Assembly: GCF_029267515.1 (NCBI RefSeq)
Contig: NZ_JAJUIS010000003.1
Span: 1-64,000, forward strand
Origin: Seleniivibrio woodruffii
GTDB taxonomy: Bacteria; Chrysiogenota; Deferribacteres; Deferribacterales; Geovibrionaceae
Direction: 5' to 3'
Length of the DNA: 64,000 bases
The translations under genes were made by a program, and so were the position numbers. The notes under the pieces were generated by a model. The model did no database searches. It saw only the letters and a list, made by a program, of their open reading frames with translations, and had not been told where the DNA came from. Shown here one piece after another: positions 26,882 through 37,745 of the stretch (positions are counted from its first letter, which is position 1; the number at the start of each line of letters is the position of its first letter).

Positions 26882-27154
26882 ATGACACCCGACTTAGTTA
26901 TCGACATGCTTACGAAAGCGCTCCAGCTTTCACTGCTCATTGCGTCTCCCATGCTCCTTTTCGGGCTGATAATAGGTCTGATAATCAGTATTTTCCAGTC
27001 AGTTACGCAGATTCAGGAGATGACACTCACCTTTATTCCCAAGATAATAGGCGTTATCGTTGCGGTGATGCTCTTCGCCCCATGGATGCTGGATCAGATA
27101 ATGACATATACTATCCAGCTTTTCAGCAATCTCCACAACTACATAGGTAAATAA
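26882..27154 (+). CDS. fliQ: Flagellar export apparatus protein FliQ
   Basis: LLIASPMLLFGLIIGLIISIFQSVTQIQEMTLTFIPKIIGVIV. Confidence 0.96.
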   Translation: MTPDLVIDMLTKALQLSLLIASPMLLFGLIIGLIISIFQSVTQIQEMTLTFIPKIIGVIVAVMLFAPWMLDQIMTYTIQLFSNLHNYIGK

Positions 27155-27155
27155 C

Positions 27156-28484
27156 ATGAGAAACCTTGTGCTTGCGTGTCTGCTCCTTTTAACATACGGG
27201 GCATATGCTGCGGACAGGGCTGTTGTGCGGATGCCCGACACCCCGGACGATATGTATTCGTCCAGCCATGCGCTTGTCATAGGCGTTTATGATTACAGCG
27301 GCGGGTGGCCTAAGCTGCCGGGAGTGAGACAGGACACGGACGCTGTTTCCATGGCTTTGAGTGCACAGGGATTTAATGTCAGGCGCTCTGTAAACCCCAC
27401 CGCCTCCGGGATAAAAGCCGCTGTTGATGAGTTCATAGCAAGATATGCGGGGGACAGGCGCGCGCGGATACTCATATACTTCGCAGGGCACGGACATACA
27501 CTGGACGGCACCGGATACGTCGTCGGCAGGGATGCGAAAGACCCTGCTAAAGATACGGCGGGATTTAAAAAGGGTGCTTTAACCATAGATTATTTTGCCG
27601 AAAGGGCGAAAGAGATGGATTCCAGACACGGGCTTTTCGTTTTTGACAGTTGCTTTTCCGGCACAGTTTTTAAAACACTGCGCTCCATACCTGACTTTAA
27701 AACAGAGATGCTCGCAAGACCCGCGAAAGAGTTCATCGCCTCAGGAACCGAGAGCCAGCAGGTGCCCGATGACAGCGTCTTCCGCAAGCGGTTCATCGAC
27801 GGGATAAACGGTTATGCCGATGTGAACGGCGACGGACTTGTCACCGGAAGCGAGCTGGGACAGTTCATTCAGACGGAGGTCTCTGGCTTTTCCGCGGGAA
27901 CCCAGACGCCTGTTTACGGCAAACTTTCCGGTAACGACGGCGAGTTTCTTTTCTTCAGAGGGAAACAGCAACAGACTGCGTCAGTGGTTGCGCCTGCCGC
28001 AAGCGGAGAGCGGGAACAGCTTCTGGCAGTGATACGCAAAAGTCCGGGTTCCATAGAGGCGAACAACGCGCTGAAAAGGCTCCGCGAAATAGACGATTCA
28101 CTCAAAAATCAGCCGCCTGTAACAGCTCCCGAACGCAAAGACAGAGTGACTACGGTCACTTCGACAGTAGTATATAAACGCGCTGACACTGACTATCCGT
28201 ATGTTGTGATAGCTCCGGTGACTGCATATGCCGGAGGACACAGGATCACAGCCGCATTTTCAGTTGAGGCTGTAAACGGCAGTGCATACAAAAATCTTAT
28301 GAACAGGAAAGAGATGCTCCGCTCTGTCATGGGGCATAAGATAGAAGATTCGGGAATTGACCGCAGCGACAGCATTGCTGATGTGCGTCGGAAAGTGAAT
28401 GATGCCGCAAAGAGAGCCATGGAATTTGCATGTCCTTCCTGCGGACGCTATGCCCCTGTACTTAAAGGACTGATGATCAAATAG
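27156..28484 (+). CDS. Secreted caspase-like (C14) protease with embedded EF-hand
   Basis: Signal peptide; HALVIGVYDYSGGWPKLPGVRQDTDAV; catalytic YFAGHGHT and FVFDSCFSG; EF-hand loop DVNGDGLVTGSE (27819-27854). Confidence 0.9.
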   Translation: MRNLVLACLLLLTYGAYAADRAVVRMPDTPDDMYSSSHALVIGVYDYSGGWPKLPGVRQDTDAVSMALSAQGFNVRRSVNPTASGIKAAVDEFIARYAGDRRARILIYFAGHGHTLDGTGYVVGRDAKDPAKDTAGFKKGALTIDYFAERAKEMDSRHGLFVFDSCFSGTVFKTLRSIPDFKTEMLARPAKEFIASGTESQQVPDDSVFRKRFIDGINGYADVNGDGLVTGSELGQFIQTEVSGFSAGTQTPVYGKLSGNDGEFLFFRGKQQQTASVVAPAASGEREQLLAVIRKSPGSIEANNALKRLREIDDSLKNQPPVTAPERKDRVTTVTSTVVYKRADTDYPYVVIAPVTAYAGGHRITAAFSVEAVNGSAYKNLMNRKEMLRSVMGHKIEDSGIDRSDSIADVRRKVNDAAKRAMEFACPSCGRYAPVLKGLMIK

Positions 28485-28733
28485 CTATTGCTTTTCAGAC
28501 AGATATCTGGCTATAGCTTTTCTTTCTCCGCCAGTAATCTCCATGCCGAAATTTTCCATCCTTTTGATGGTGTCGAGCCACTGGTCATAGGTCTTTTTCT
28601 TTTTCAGGGCTAGTTCAGATCCGTGGCAGCTTGAGCATCTGGAGAGAAAAAGCTCGTCGGCAGGTGTTGACGGGGCAGAACTGCACGAGATACAGAGCAT
28701 TATCAAAGGCGTCGCAAGCAAAAGGACTCTCAT
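28485..28733 (-). CDS. Small c-type cytochrome-like lipoprotein
   Basis: LCISCSS lipobox; single heme motif CSSCHG; 82 aa. Confidence 0.8.
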   Translation of the reverse strand: MRVLLLATPLIMLCISCSSAPSTPADELFLSRCSSCHGSELALKKKKTYDQWLDTIKRMENFGMEITGGERKAIARYLSEKQ

Positions 28734-29311
28734 TTCTCCCCCCTTTTGATTGATTTTATATATTCCGTCGTTTCTGCGGATGCACCGTCGGATACTATCC
28801 GCGCGGTTATTTCATCGTTGTATTTCATGGCGCTTACTGTGTAGTTGTGGCTGCCTATGTAGGTTATCCTGCCGTCTATAACGGTTGTTTTTGCGTGGAG
28901 ACGTGTATTTTTCGGGTCGTAGACCACGTTTATCCCAGCCTGTTTAAGTTCACTCCCGGTTTCGCGGTTTATTTTGCCTGTGATGTCCCTGCTGTTGGAA
29001 TCGTCCATGACAACGTATATCTTAACGCCTTTCTTTGCCGCTTTGATAAGTGCCTGCTTGATTATCTCCGTATCGCCTGGTTTGAAATCCGATGTCTTGA
29101 ACATGTAGATAGCCATATAGATGGACTGCTTTGCGTTTGAAATATCGTGCACGAATACAGGCAGAAGCTCCTCATTGGTGAGAATGGACACGGAAGATTC
29201 GTATTCCTTCATGGCTGCGTTCAGGTTCGTATATACGAACAGGGAGACAAATATGGCTAAAATTGAAAATAGTTTAAGCCACAGTTTCCTGTATTTTCTT
29301 CCAAATATCAT
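28730..29311 (-). CDS. Phospholipase D-like single-HKD protein (membrane-anchored)
   Basis: HAKTTVIDGRITYIGSHNYTVSAMKYNDE; N-terminal TM; start MIFGRKYRKLW overlaps engB. Confidence 0.88.
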   Translation of the reverse strand: MIFGRKYRKLWLKLFSILAIFVSLFVYTNLNAAMKEYESSVSILTNEELLPVFVHDISNAKQSIYMAIYMFKTSDFKPGDTEIIKQALIKAAKKGVKIYVVMDDSNSRDITGKINRETGSELKQAGINVVYDPKNTRLHAKTTVIDGRITYIGSHNYTVSAMKYNDEITARIVSDGASAETTEYIKSIKRGEK

Positions 29312-29846
29312 CTTTTCCCTTTCCTGTGAGCGAGCTGAAGAGAACGAAAGATTCACGCGGCAGGTTCAGTTGTTTGCTGATGGCAGCGAGTCTGCTTGCG
29401 TTCTGATTGTTGGACTGTTTATCGCATTTAGTGAGTGCGATTATAGTTTTAAGGTTGTAGTGGCTGAACCAGAACAGCATACCCAGATCGTCCTCGTTGG
29501 GGTCTCGGCGGATGTCAAGGATAAGGACGCAGGCGGCGAGCTGGCGTCGGTCGGTGAGGTAGTTTTCAATGGTTTCTCCCCACTGTTTCTTCTCCTCTTT
29601 GGATACTTTTGCATAGCCGTAGCCGGGCAGATCCACAAGCATTATGCTGTCCTGCACAAGAAAGAAGTTCACCAGACGGGTTTTGCCGGGTGTTTTTCCA
29701 ACTTTCACAAGTTTGCGCGTTCCAAGAAGTGTATTTATCATACTGGACTTGCCGACGTTGCTTCTCCCGCAGAATGCAATCTCAGGAAATTCCGTTACGG
29801 GATAGCCTTTCGGTTCTTTTGCGGATGTGATGAATTCAGCCTTCAT
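29274..29846 (-). CDS. engB: Ribosome biogenesis GTPase EngB/YihA
   Basis: EIAFCGRSNVGKSSMINTLLGTRKLVKVGKTPGKTRLVNFF; DLPGYGYAKVS; TKCDK. Confidence 0.97.
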   Translation of the reverse strand: MKAEFITSAKEPKGYPVTEFPEIAFCGRSNVGKSSMINTLLGTRKLVKVGKTPGKTRLVNFFLVQDSIMLVDLPGYGYAKVSKEEKKQWGETIENYLTDRRQLAACVLILDIRRDPNEDDLGMLFWFSHYNLKTIIALTKCDKQSNNQNASRLAAISKQLNLPRESFVLFSSLTGKGKDDIWKKIQETVA

Positions 29847-30690
29847 GTATCACCCCTATCTCATGGAGAAAATCCATAGTGCCGAAATCGAACTCGAATG
29901 AAAATCCGGCGGCATTTTTGTGACCGCCGCCGCCGTTCTGTTCGGCGAGCCTGCGAACGTCCACAGCAGGACGGGAGCGCAGGGAAACTTTATGTCTCTG
30001 CATGTTTATGATTATAACGTAATCCATCTCAAGGTCTTTTATGATGTGGTTGCCAAGTTCCGAGCTGTATTCTTCTGCAAAGACAACGAAGAAATCCAGT
30101 CCATCCCTGTCTTTCAGAGAGAAGCCTGATTTTGCAGCAGAGTGAATGTATTTATCCCTGCGCTCAGTTTCAAGTTCCACAATAAGCTGTTCATCGGCGG
30201 AAAATCCATTGTAGGGTCTGCGCGAAAACCTCTCCATATAGCGCTCTACACCCAGTTTCATGAAGAGCATGTTCATCTGGAGACTGTCTTTGCGCTTCAG
30301 GTGCCACATATCGAAATCGTTGACGCACTCCGCAAGCTCGCGATAAGGCTCAACGTCTTTGCCCATATCCTTCAGCCATTCGAAGGTGAGCATGGTTGCC
30401 GACTTTTTTATGTCGTGTATGCACTCGGTCATCTCCGTAAGCCAGACAGAGGACTCGTGGTGGTCGATGATTATCATCTCTATTTCGCCAAGAAGGCGTT
30501 CGAAAGCTCTTTTGCCCGGAGACATATCAGTGATGAGTATCCTTTCATACTCAGCCGTGTTGACTTCGGCGAGTATCTGGTCTATCTCGTTGTAGTTACA
30601 GAAAATATTATCAACTTCCCGTAGAAATTTTTTTGTGAGAACGCCGCACGAAACGCCGTCCAGATCGTTGTGTGAAATGTGTAAAAGCAT
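29836..30690 (-). CDS. DHH-family phosphoesterase
   Basis: HISHNDLDGVSCGVL; IIIDHHES; C-terminal GGGGHKNAAGF (DHHA1). Confidence 0.9.
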   Translation of the reverse strand: MLLHISHNDLDGVSCGVLTKKFLREVDNIFCNYNEIDQILAEVNTAEYERILITDMSPGKRAFERLLGEIEMIIIDHHESSVWLTEMTECIHDIKKSATMLTFEWLKDMGKDVEPYRELAECVNDFDMWHLKRKDSLQMNMLFMKLGVERYMERFSRRPYNGFSADEQLIVELETERRDKYIHSAAKSGFSLKDRDGLDFFVVFAEEYSSELGNHIIKDLEMDYVIIINMQRHKVSLRSRPAVDVRRLAEQNGGGGHKNAAGFSFEFDFGTMDFLHEIGVIHEG

Positions 30691-31110
30691 CTATTCTCCG
30701 ATTATCTTAACAAGAACTCTTTTCTTTCGTCTGCCGTCAAATTCGCCGTAGAAAATGCACTCCCACGGACCGAAATCCAATTTGCCCCCGGTTACGGCGA
30801 CAACCACCTCGCGCCCCATAATCTGGCGTTTGTGGTGCGCGTCTCCGTTGTCCTCTCCTGTGCGGTTGTGTCTGTACAGGCTCAAAGGCTCGTGGGGAGC
30901 CAGTTTTTCCAGCCAGTCCTTATAGTCCTGATGGAGTCCCTGTTCGTTGTCGTTTATAAACACCGATGCTGTGATGTGCATAGCGTTAACCAGACACAGT
31001 CCTTCTTTTATACCGCTTTCCCGCAGGCAGTCCTCAACGTCCCGCGTGATGTTGACAAATTCCATCCGTGCGGACGTGTTGAACCACAATTCTTTTCTGT
31101 ATGACTTCAT
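30691..31110 (-). CDS. YjbQ/UPF0047 family protein
   Basis: [71 protein letters not shown]. Confidence 0.93.
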   Translation of the reverse strand: MKSYRKELWFNTSARMEFVNITRDVEDCLRESGIKEGLCLVNAMHITASVFINDNEQGLHQDYKDWLEKLAPHEPLSLYRHNRTGEDNGDAHHKRQIMGREVVVAVTGGKLDFGPWECIFYGEFDGRRKKRVLVKIIGE

Positions 31111-31147
31111 AGCTATAAACTAACAGGAATCGCCTATTAATGAAAGT

Positions 31148-31375
31148 TTATTTTCTGAAAAACAGGTTGAGGATGATGGTGATAACGACGCTTATGACTA
31201 TCGATGTCACTATGGGAAAATGGAACGAGAAATTTTCACGCCTGATGTTGATATCGCCGGGGAGTCTGCCAAGATTTATGCCGCCGAATTTGGACAGCAG
31301 GAGCATAATAGCTCCCGCTGCCGCAATTATTATTCCGGTGATTATCAGAAATCTTGCGATATCGTTTGTCTGCAA
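31148..31375 (-). CDS. DUF2905 small membrane protein
   Basis: LLSKFGGINLGRLPGDINIRRENFSFHFPIVTSIVISVVITIILNL. Confidence 0.9.
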   Translation of the reverse strand: MQTNDIARFLIITGIIIAAAGAIMLLLSKFGGINLGRLPGDINIRRENFSFHFPIVTSIVISVVITIILNLFFRK

Positions 31376-31378
31376 GGT

Positions 31379-32701
31379 TTAAGCGCCTATCTGGTAATAT
31401 TCGAAACCAAGCTCCGCCATCTTCTCTTTTTTGTACTGGTTGCGTCCGTCGAAGATTACGGGGTTTATGAGTGATTTCTTTATCTCTTCAAAGTCGGGGC
31501 TGCGGAACTCTTTCCACTCGGTGATGAGTATCATGGCGTCAGCTCCCTGAAGTGCGGAGTATTTGCTGTCAACGTACTCAACAGCATCGTTTCCTTTCAG
31601 ATAGCACTCTTTCGCCTCGTGCACAGCTTTGGGGTCGTATGCCTTTATCTTTGCTCCGAGAGCCGTAAGCTCGTTTATGATGGTGATGGATGCAGCCTCG
31701 CGCATGTCGTCCGTTTCAGGTTTGAAAGAGAGTCCCCATACGGCGAATGTTTTACCTTTAAGGTCGCTGCCGAAACGGTTTATTACTTTCTGTACGATAA
31801 CTTTTTTCTGGGCATAGTTAACAGCCTCAACAGCGTCCAGAATCTTAGGCTCATAGCCGTTGTTCTTCGCTGTGCGGATGAGCGCCTGAACGTCTTTGGG
31901 GAAACAGCTCCCGCCGTAACCGCAGCCGGGATAGATGAAACTGTAGCCTATCCTTGAGTCGCTGCCGATTCCTCTGCGCACCTTGTTGACGTCTGCGCCG
32001 ACCTTTTCGCATATGTTGGATATCTCGTTGATAAAGGATATCTTTGTTGCAAGCATGGCGTTTGCTGCGTATTTGGTCATCTCCGCAGAACGGATGTCCA
32101 TGGCGATGAATCTTTCGTGGTTAACTGTGAAAGGGGCGTAAAGCTCGCGCATAACCTCAAGAGCCTTGTCGTTGTCCGCTCCCACAACAACCCTGTCGGG
32201 TTTCATGAAGTCTGCAACAGCAGCACCCTCTTTGAGAAATTCGGGGTTGGATATAACGTCGAACGTAAGGTCGCTGCCGCGTTTTTTAAGTGCGGCTGTA
32301 ACGGTTTGCTGCACCTTATCCGCAGTGCCGACAGGGACAGTGGATTTATCGATGATGTACATGTGCTTGTCCATGTGCTGACCGATGCTGTCCGCAACGC
32401 GCAGAACATATTGCAGGTCGGCGCTGCCGTCCTCTCCCATGGGGGTGCCAACGGCGATGAAGCATATATTGGACTTTTCCAGCGCCTCTTCAATCTTTGT
32501 GGTGAAAGACAGGTCGCCTGACTTAACGTTGTTCAGTACAATGGTGTCAAGACCCGGTTCGTATATCGGGATTATACCGTTTTTGAGGTTCTCAATCTTT
32601 TTCTTGTCAATATCCACACAGACAACCCTGTTGCCCATTTCCGCAAAACATGCGCCTGTTACCAGACCAACGTAACCTGTTCCTATAACGGCAATATTCA
32701 T
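31379..32701 (-). CDS. ugd: UDP-glucose 6-dehydrogenase
   Basis: [46 protein letters not shown]. Confidence 0.97.
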   Translation of the reverse strand: MNIAVIGTGYVGLVTGACFAEMGNRVVCVDIDKKKIENLKNGIIPIYEPGLDTIVLNNVKSGDLSFTTKIEEALEKSNICFIAVGTPMGEDGSADLQYVLRVADSIGQHMDKHMYIIDKSTVPVGTADKVQQTVTAALKKRGSDLTFDVISNPEFLKEGAAVADFMKPDRVVVGADNDKALEVMRELYAPFTVNHERFIAMDIRSAEMTKYAANAMLATKISFINEISNICEKVGADVNKVRRGIGSDSRIGYSFIYPGCGYGGSCFPKDVQALIRTAKNNGYEPKILDAVEAVNYAQKKVIVQKVINRFGSDLKGKTFAVWGLSFKPETDDMREAASITIINELTALGAKIKAYDPKAVHEAKECYLKGNDAVEYVDSKYSALQGADAMILITEWKEFRSPDFEEIKKSLINPVIFDGRNQYKKEKMAELGFEYYQIGA

Positions 32702-33651
32702 TTAATATCTCCTTGTCTTCTTAAAAGATCGTCAAAGTAATTTATTGTGTGTTTCAGTCCTTCTTCAAGCTGAATTTTCGGTTCCCAGCCCAGTTCCGCC
32801 TTCGCAAGGGTGATGTCTGGTTTGCGCTGCATGGGGTCGTCCTGCGGCAGCGGTCTGAAAACAAGCCGGCTCCTGCTGCCTATCATATCTATGACCTTCT
32901 GCGCAAGTTGTAAAATTGTAAACTCGCCTGGATTGCCGAGGTTTATGGGTCCCGTTAAGCCTTTTCTCGAACCCATCATGCGGATGAATCCTTCGATGAG
33001 GTCTTCGCAGTAGCAGAAACTGCGTGTCTGGCTTCCTGTTCCGTAGATGGTGATGTCCTCGTTTTTCAGCGCCTGAACTATGAAATTGCTGACAACGCGT
33101 CCGTCGTTGGGGTGCATCCTCGGACCATAGGTATTGAATATCCTGACAACCTTTATGTCCACGCCGTGCTGACGGTTATAATCGAAAAAGAGTGTTTCAG
33201 CGCAACGCTTTCCCTCGTCGTAGCAGGCTCTTATCCCTATCGGATTGACAGCGCCGCGATAGCTTTCCGGCTGGGGATGCACTTCGGGGTCGCCGTATAC
33301 TTCTGATGTGGATGCCTGAAATATTCTTATTTTGAGCCTTTTTGCCAGCCCAAGCATGTTGATTGCGCCCATGACAGACGTTTTTGTGGTCTGAACAGGG
33401 TCAAACTGGTAATGGACGGGGCTTGCGGGGCAGGCGAGGTTATAAATCTCGTCCACTTCCACATAGAGGGGGAAAGTGATATCGTGGCGGAGAATTTCGA
33501 AATTTTTATTATCCAGCAGGTGTTTTACGTTGTCCCGCCTTCCGGTGAAAAAGTTGTCCACACAAAGAACTTCGTGTCCGTCTTTCAAAAGTCTGTCGCA
33601 GAGATGGCTGCCGAGGAAACCGGAACCGCCGGTGACAAGTATTCTTTTCAT
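32698..33651 (-). CDS. UDP-glucuronate decarboxylase (UXS-like SDR)
   Basis: [66 protein letters not shown]. Confidence 0.93.
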   Translation of the reverse strand: MKRILVTGGSGFLGSHLCDRLLKDGHEVLCVDNFFTGRRDNVKHLLDNKNFEILRHDITFPLYVEVDEIYNLACPASPVHYQFDPVQTTKTSVMGAINMLGLAKRLKIRIFQASTSEVYGDPEVHPQPESYRGAVNPIGIRACYDEGKRCAETLFFDYNRQHGVDIKVVRIFNTYGPRMHPNDGRVVSNFIVQALKNEDITIYGTGSQTRSFCYCEDLIEGFIRMMGSRKGLTGPINLGNPGEFTILQLAQKVIDMIGSRSRLVFRPLPQDDPMQRKPDITLAKAELGWEPKIQLEEGLKHTINYFDDLLRRQGDIK

Positions 33652-33727
33652 TTAACCTTCCGCATGAGAATTTAAAAGAATATCTTACCACAATCGGATG
33701 ATTTTAAAAAGGGGTGAAAAGAAAGGA

Positions 33728-33747
33728 GCGGGTGAAAAAACACCCGC
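33728..33747 (-). terminator. Terminator hairpin downstream of the MCP gene
   Basis: GCGGGTG-aaaaaa-CACCCGC. Confidence 0.6.
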
Positions 33748-33755
33748 CCGTTATA

Positions 33756-35525
33756 TTATGAATATCTGTATCTGCTCGTTTCCTCTTCCAGCACATGACC
33801 GTCGGTGCTCAGTTCCGTGCTCATTTCCGCCAGAACCGACGTTGCCTGAGTTATTTCGTCTATGCCGACGGAAACGTTCTGGATAGCCTGTTCCATCTGG
33901 GAGATTGCCGCCGCCTGTTCCTGCACTGCGGACACAACCTGCGAAATGTTGTCGGATGTCAGTATGGAGTTGTTCTTGGTAAGCTGCGCCATCTGTTTCA
34001 GGTCGCCCATAAACTCCGAAACGCCGCTTATGAGCTTTATGTTCTGCTCAACGTTTTTAACGGCGCTTTCCACCTGTTTGTTGTTCTGGTTTATGATGTC
34101 CGAAATCTCTTTGACCGATGACACTGTCCGCTCGGCGAGTTTTCGTACCTCATCCGCGACAACTGCGAAGCCTCTGCCCGCTTCGCCCGCCCGCGCAGCC
34201 TCGATAGCGGCGTTGAGGGACAGCAGGTTTGTCTGATCTGCGATATCGTTTATCAGCCCCAATATGTCGTACATTGATTCAGAATTGCTTTTAAGGGTGT
34301 TGATGTTGTCTATCAGCAGCTTGCTGGATGAAACCATGTTGCCGATTATCTTTTCGCCCTCCTGCGTCTTGTTCTCGGAGTTCTCCGCGTATTCGCGGCT
34401 CTGTTTGGCGAGATTTTCAGTCTCAGTCACCTTCATTGCGACATCCTCTACACCTGCGTTTATCTGATGCATTGCTGTGGAAATCTGGGAGACCTCCTGA
34501 TTCTGCTGGGTGATGTTAGCGCCCAACTCCTCTGTTGAGGAGGAGAGAGTCGTTGATCCGAGGTTCAGCTTGTCCGCCGTTTCCCTTATGCTTTTAAGGG
34601 AGCGGGCGAGCTTTATTATCATTGCGGAGTTGTATTGTGTCAGTCTGGAAAATTCGTTGTCCGCTTTCAGTTCTTTCCGGTAGTATTCGCAGTCGTCGCA
34701 GGATTTGAGTTCGCCGTTTTTCAGTTTGATGCACTGAACCTCCATCCCGAAGTTAGGAGCTTCGCTGCCCACTGTGAGGTAACAGGGTTCGCCTTCAACT
34801 CCGTATGCCGTGCAGTTTCTGTCGTTGCACTGCATGTGGTCGGAGCAGCAGCCGCCAAAACCGGGCGTTCCTGTGTATTTCAGGTCGCCTTTGGCAACAC
34901 TTACGAATGAACTTAGCATCTTTTCTATGCTGCTTTTGAACAGACGCACAGTGAGCACAGTTGAAAGAAGCAGCACTGCAAGCCCGCCGATGCTTATGAA
35001 CAGGATGTTGCGCTCAACCATGCGGAAGGATGCGAAAAGCTCGTTTACCTCGTATCCGGCGGCGAGTATCCACTTCTTGTCAGGCAGGTACGAATAGTTT
35101 ACCACTTTTGTTTTTCCGCTGAACGGGTAGGTTATGGAACCGTTTTGCTGTTCCAGCATTGTCCGGATGAAGTCATATTTGGATATATTTGTGCCTGTAA
35201 GCTGGGGGTTTATGTGGAAAAGAACGTTTCCTTTTTCGTCCAGAATGAAGAAATATCCGTTTTCGCCGAGCTTGTTTGAATCGATGAATTTTTTGATTTC
35301 CAAATATTTAGCGCTTTCCGTGACATCGCTGGCAAGAACCTCTGTCACATAGTATGTAAGAATACGATTCATCTCCGCTGAGCGCATCTGGGCGATGCCT
35401 TCGGCGTTAAGATTGTTATAGTGGCGGGTCATCATAATAATGACCGCAAAGATAAGGATAGAGATAAGCGTGATCGGCAGCAATAGCTGCAAGGACACGC
35501 TCGTCCTGCGTGTGAAACTGCTCAT
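33756..35525 (-). CDS. Methyl-accepting chemotaxis protein, Cache sensor plus Cys-rich cytoplasmic insert
   Basis: sCache-like [18 protein letters not shown]; signalling hairpin [41 protein letters not shown]; Cys-rich [13 protein letters not shown]...C...CDDC after TM2. Confidence 0.95.
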   Translation of the reverse strand: MSSFTRRTSVSLQLLLPITLISILIFAVIIMMTRHYNNLNAEGIAQMRSAEMNRILTYYVTEVLASDVTESAKYLEIKKFIDSNKLGENGYFFILDEKGNVLFHINPQLTGTNISKYDFIRTMLEQQNGSITYPFSGKTKVVNYSYLPDKKWILAAGYEVNELFASFRMVERNILFISIGGLAVLLLSTVLTVRLFKSSIEKMLSSFVSVAKGDLKYTGTPGFGGCCSDHMQCNDRNCTAYGVEGEPCYLTVGSEAPNFGMEVQCIKLKNGELKSCDDCEYYRKELKADNEFSRLTQYNSAMIIKLARSLKSIRETADKLNLGSTTLSSSTEELGANITQQNQEVSQISTAMHQINAGVEDVAMKVTETENLAKQSREYAENSENKTQEGEKIIGNMVSSSKLLIDNINTLKSNSESMYDILGLINDIADQTNLLSLNAAIEAARAGEAGRGFAVVADEVRKLAERTVSSVKEISDIINQNNKQVESAVKNVEQNIKLISGVSEFMGDLKQMAQLTKNNSILTSDNISQVVSAVQEQAAAISQMEQAIQNVSVGIDEITQATSVLAEMSTELSTDGHVLEEETSRYRYS

Positions 35526-35724
35526 GGTTGCCTCCAAATCAAAATATCCGGTGCGTGCGTTTAAAATATCGCCTAAATAAAATAAAAGAGGCAGCTTGTT
35601 GTGTTTTGCGGTTCAGCTATTGTTAATAATTTAACTAGTGAACCATATAATATAATAATGTCATAATTGCAATTGTATTGTCAAACGGAAAATATAGAAA
35701 TCGACGATAGCGTTTTGAGAGGTG

Positions 35725-36291
35725 TCAGGGCAAGGATATGATGGAGTTTATCTTTTTATTTATCTGACTGATATATCTGTCTTCTTCGCTGTATATGCAC
35801 CCGCAGTACGGCTGGCGGTACATGTTTCTTTCCTTCGAGCAGTCGATGCCCTTCTGCCACCCTTCGCGGAAGTCGTGATAGAAAAAATCTATGGCATACT
35901 TGTCCGACATTTCTAAGGCTATGGATTTCATAAGGTCGTGGTTCTGGTATCTGCTGTAAAAAAGGGTGCTGGTGAACGCATCGAACCCTTCGTCCTTCGC
36001 TTTTTTCGCCGTCGCCTCAATACGCACTGTATAACAGTAAGAGCATCTGCCGCTGATATCCTGAGCGACGTTCTTTGCGAACTCCTCCAGACCGTACACG
36101 TTGTCCGTGAAAAGCGGTATGCCCTCTTCGCGGTCGAACTGCGCGAGGGTTTCGAATCTTCTGAAATATTCGGTGACAGGGTGAATGTTCGGATTGAACC
36201 AGTACCCTGCAATGCTGTGTCCCATGCCCTTTAACACCTCCACGGGGTAAACCGAGCAGGGACCGCAGCATTGATGCAGAAGTATATTCAT
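35725..36291 (-). CDS. queH: Epoxyqueuosine reductase QueH
   Basis: LLHQCCGPCSVYPVEVL; YWFNPNIHPVTEY; DISGRCSYCYTVRIEATA. Confidence 0.93.
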   Translation of the reverse strand: MNILLHQCCGPCSVYPVEVLKGMGHSIAGYWFNPNIHPVTEYFRRFETLAQFDREEGIPLFTDNVYGLEEFAKNVAQDISGRCSYCYTVRIEATAKKAKDEGFDAFTSTLFYSRYQNHDLMKSIALEMSDKYAIDFFYHDFREGWQKGIDCSKERNMYRQPYCGCIYSEEDRYISQINKKINSIISLP

Positions 36292-37640
36292 TACATATCC
36301 ACTTTGGGCAGGTTTTTAAGTGATTCCTCAATGGCTGCTTCGGGATATTCGTAGTCCTCCAGCTTGCCTTCGAGGTACTGGTCGTATGACGCCATGTCAA
36401 AAAATCCGTGACCGGACAGACAGAAGAGCAGAGATTTCTTTTCACCCGTCTCTTTGCATTTAAGCGCCTCAAGAGCTGTCGCGGCTATGGCATGTGCCGA
36501 TTCAGGCGCGGGAATTATGCCTTCGGTCTTTGCGAAGAGAGTTCCGTATTTGAATATGTCGAGCTGTCCGACACTGCGCGCACCAACCAGACCTTTGTCC
36601 ATTAGGTTGCTGACGATTGGGCTGTCGCCGTGGTAGCGAAGACCGCCCGCGTGTATTGCTGGTGGCATGAAGTCGTGACCGAGGGTGTACATTTTAAGGA
36701 TAGGAGTGAGTTTCGCCACGTCGCCGTAGTCGAATGCGAATTTGCCTTTGGTCAGCGTTGGGCATGAAAGGGGTTCAACTGCGATACACTCAACCTTTTT
36801 ACCGTCCATTTTGTCTTTTACGAAGGGAGCCGCTATGCCGCCGAAGTTTGAACCGCCGCCGCATGATGCGAATATCATATCGGGGTAGTCGCCGCCTATC
36901 TCCATCTGTTTCTGCGCTTCAAGACCTATGATAGTCTGGTGGAGCAGGACGTGGTTAAGCACGGAGCCAAGCGCATAGTTGGTATCCTTGCGGGATGCGG
37001 CTTCTTCAACTGCCTCGCTGATGGCGAGACCGAGGGATCCGTTAGAGTTCGGGTCTTTTTTCAGCGCTTCGCGTCCGGCGTTTGTCATTTCGGAGGGGGA
37101 GGGAATGACCTCTGCACCGAACAGATTCATGAAGGATTTTCTGTAAGGTTTCTGGAAATAGCTGACCTTTACCATATAAACCCGCAGCTGCATTTCGAAT
37201 ATCTGCGCGGCGAAAGAGAGCGCACTTCCCCACTGACCTGCGCCAGTTTCCGTGGCGAGACGGTTTATGCCGCATATTTTGTTGAAATACGCCTGCGGAA
37301 CGGCTGTGTTGGTCTTGTGGCTGCCTGCGGGTGAAACACCTTCATATTTATAATATATCTTACATGGCGTACCGAGCGCCTGTTCCAGTCTTTCTGCTCT
37401 TATAAGGGGCGACGGACGCCAGATTGAGAGTATCTCAAGAACTTTTTCGGGTATGTCGAACCATGCCTGCGGACTCATCTCCTGTTCAAGGAGCGGTTCG
37501 GGGAAAATGGCTGTCATCTCTTCGGGGGTAACGGGCTTTCCTGTGGCCGGGCTGATTGGCGGCGCCATGTCCGGCAGTTCCGAAAGGATGTTGTACCATT
37601 TCTTTGGCATGTCGGCGGGGTTGAGATATATCTTTTTCAC
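36291..37640 (-). CDS. Tryptophan synthase beta-like protein (TrpB2 type)
   Basis: RPSPLIRAERLEQALGTPCKIYYKYEGVSPAGSHKTNTAVPQAYFN; ETGAGQWGSALSFAAQ. Confidence 0.95.
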   Translation of the reverse strand: MKKIYLNPADMPKKWYNILSELPDMAPPISPATGKPVTPEEMTAIFPEPLLEQEMSPQAWFDIPEKVLEILSIWRPSPLIRAERLEQALGTPCKIYYKYEGVSPAGSHKTNTAVPQAYFNKICGINRLATETGAGQWGSALSFAAQIFEMQLRVYMVKVSYFQKPYRKSFMNLFGAEVIPSPSEMTNAGREALKKDPNSNGSLGLAISEAVEEAASRKDTNYALGSVLNHVLLHQTIIGLEAQKQMEIGGDYPDMIFASCGGGSNFGGIAAPFVKDKMDGKKVECIAVEPLSCPTLTKGKFAFDYGDVAKLTPILKMYTLGHDFMPPAIHAGGLRYHGDSPIVSNLMDKGLVGARSVGQLDIFKYGTLFAKTEGIIPAPESAHAIAATALEALKCKETGEKKSLLFCLSGHGFFDMASYDQYLEGKLEDYEYPEAAIEESLKNLPKVDM

Positions 37641-37745
37641 ACTGACCTCCGTTTGTGATTTCCCGATGATTTTAATTTATTTATATGTTTAATTCAATAG
37701 AGTTTGCCCGCGGTTTCGTGGTATTTTATTTATGTGAGGTGAGAT

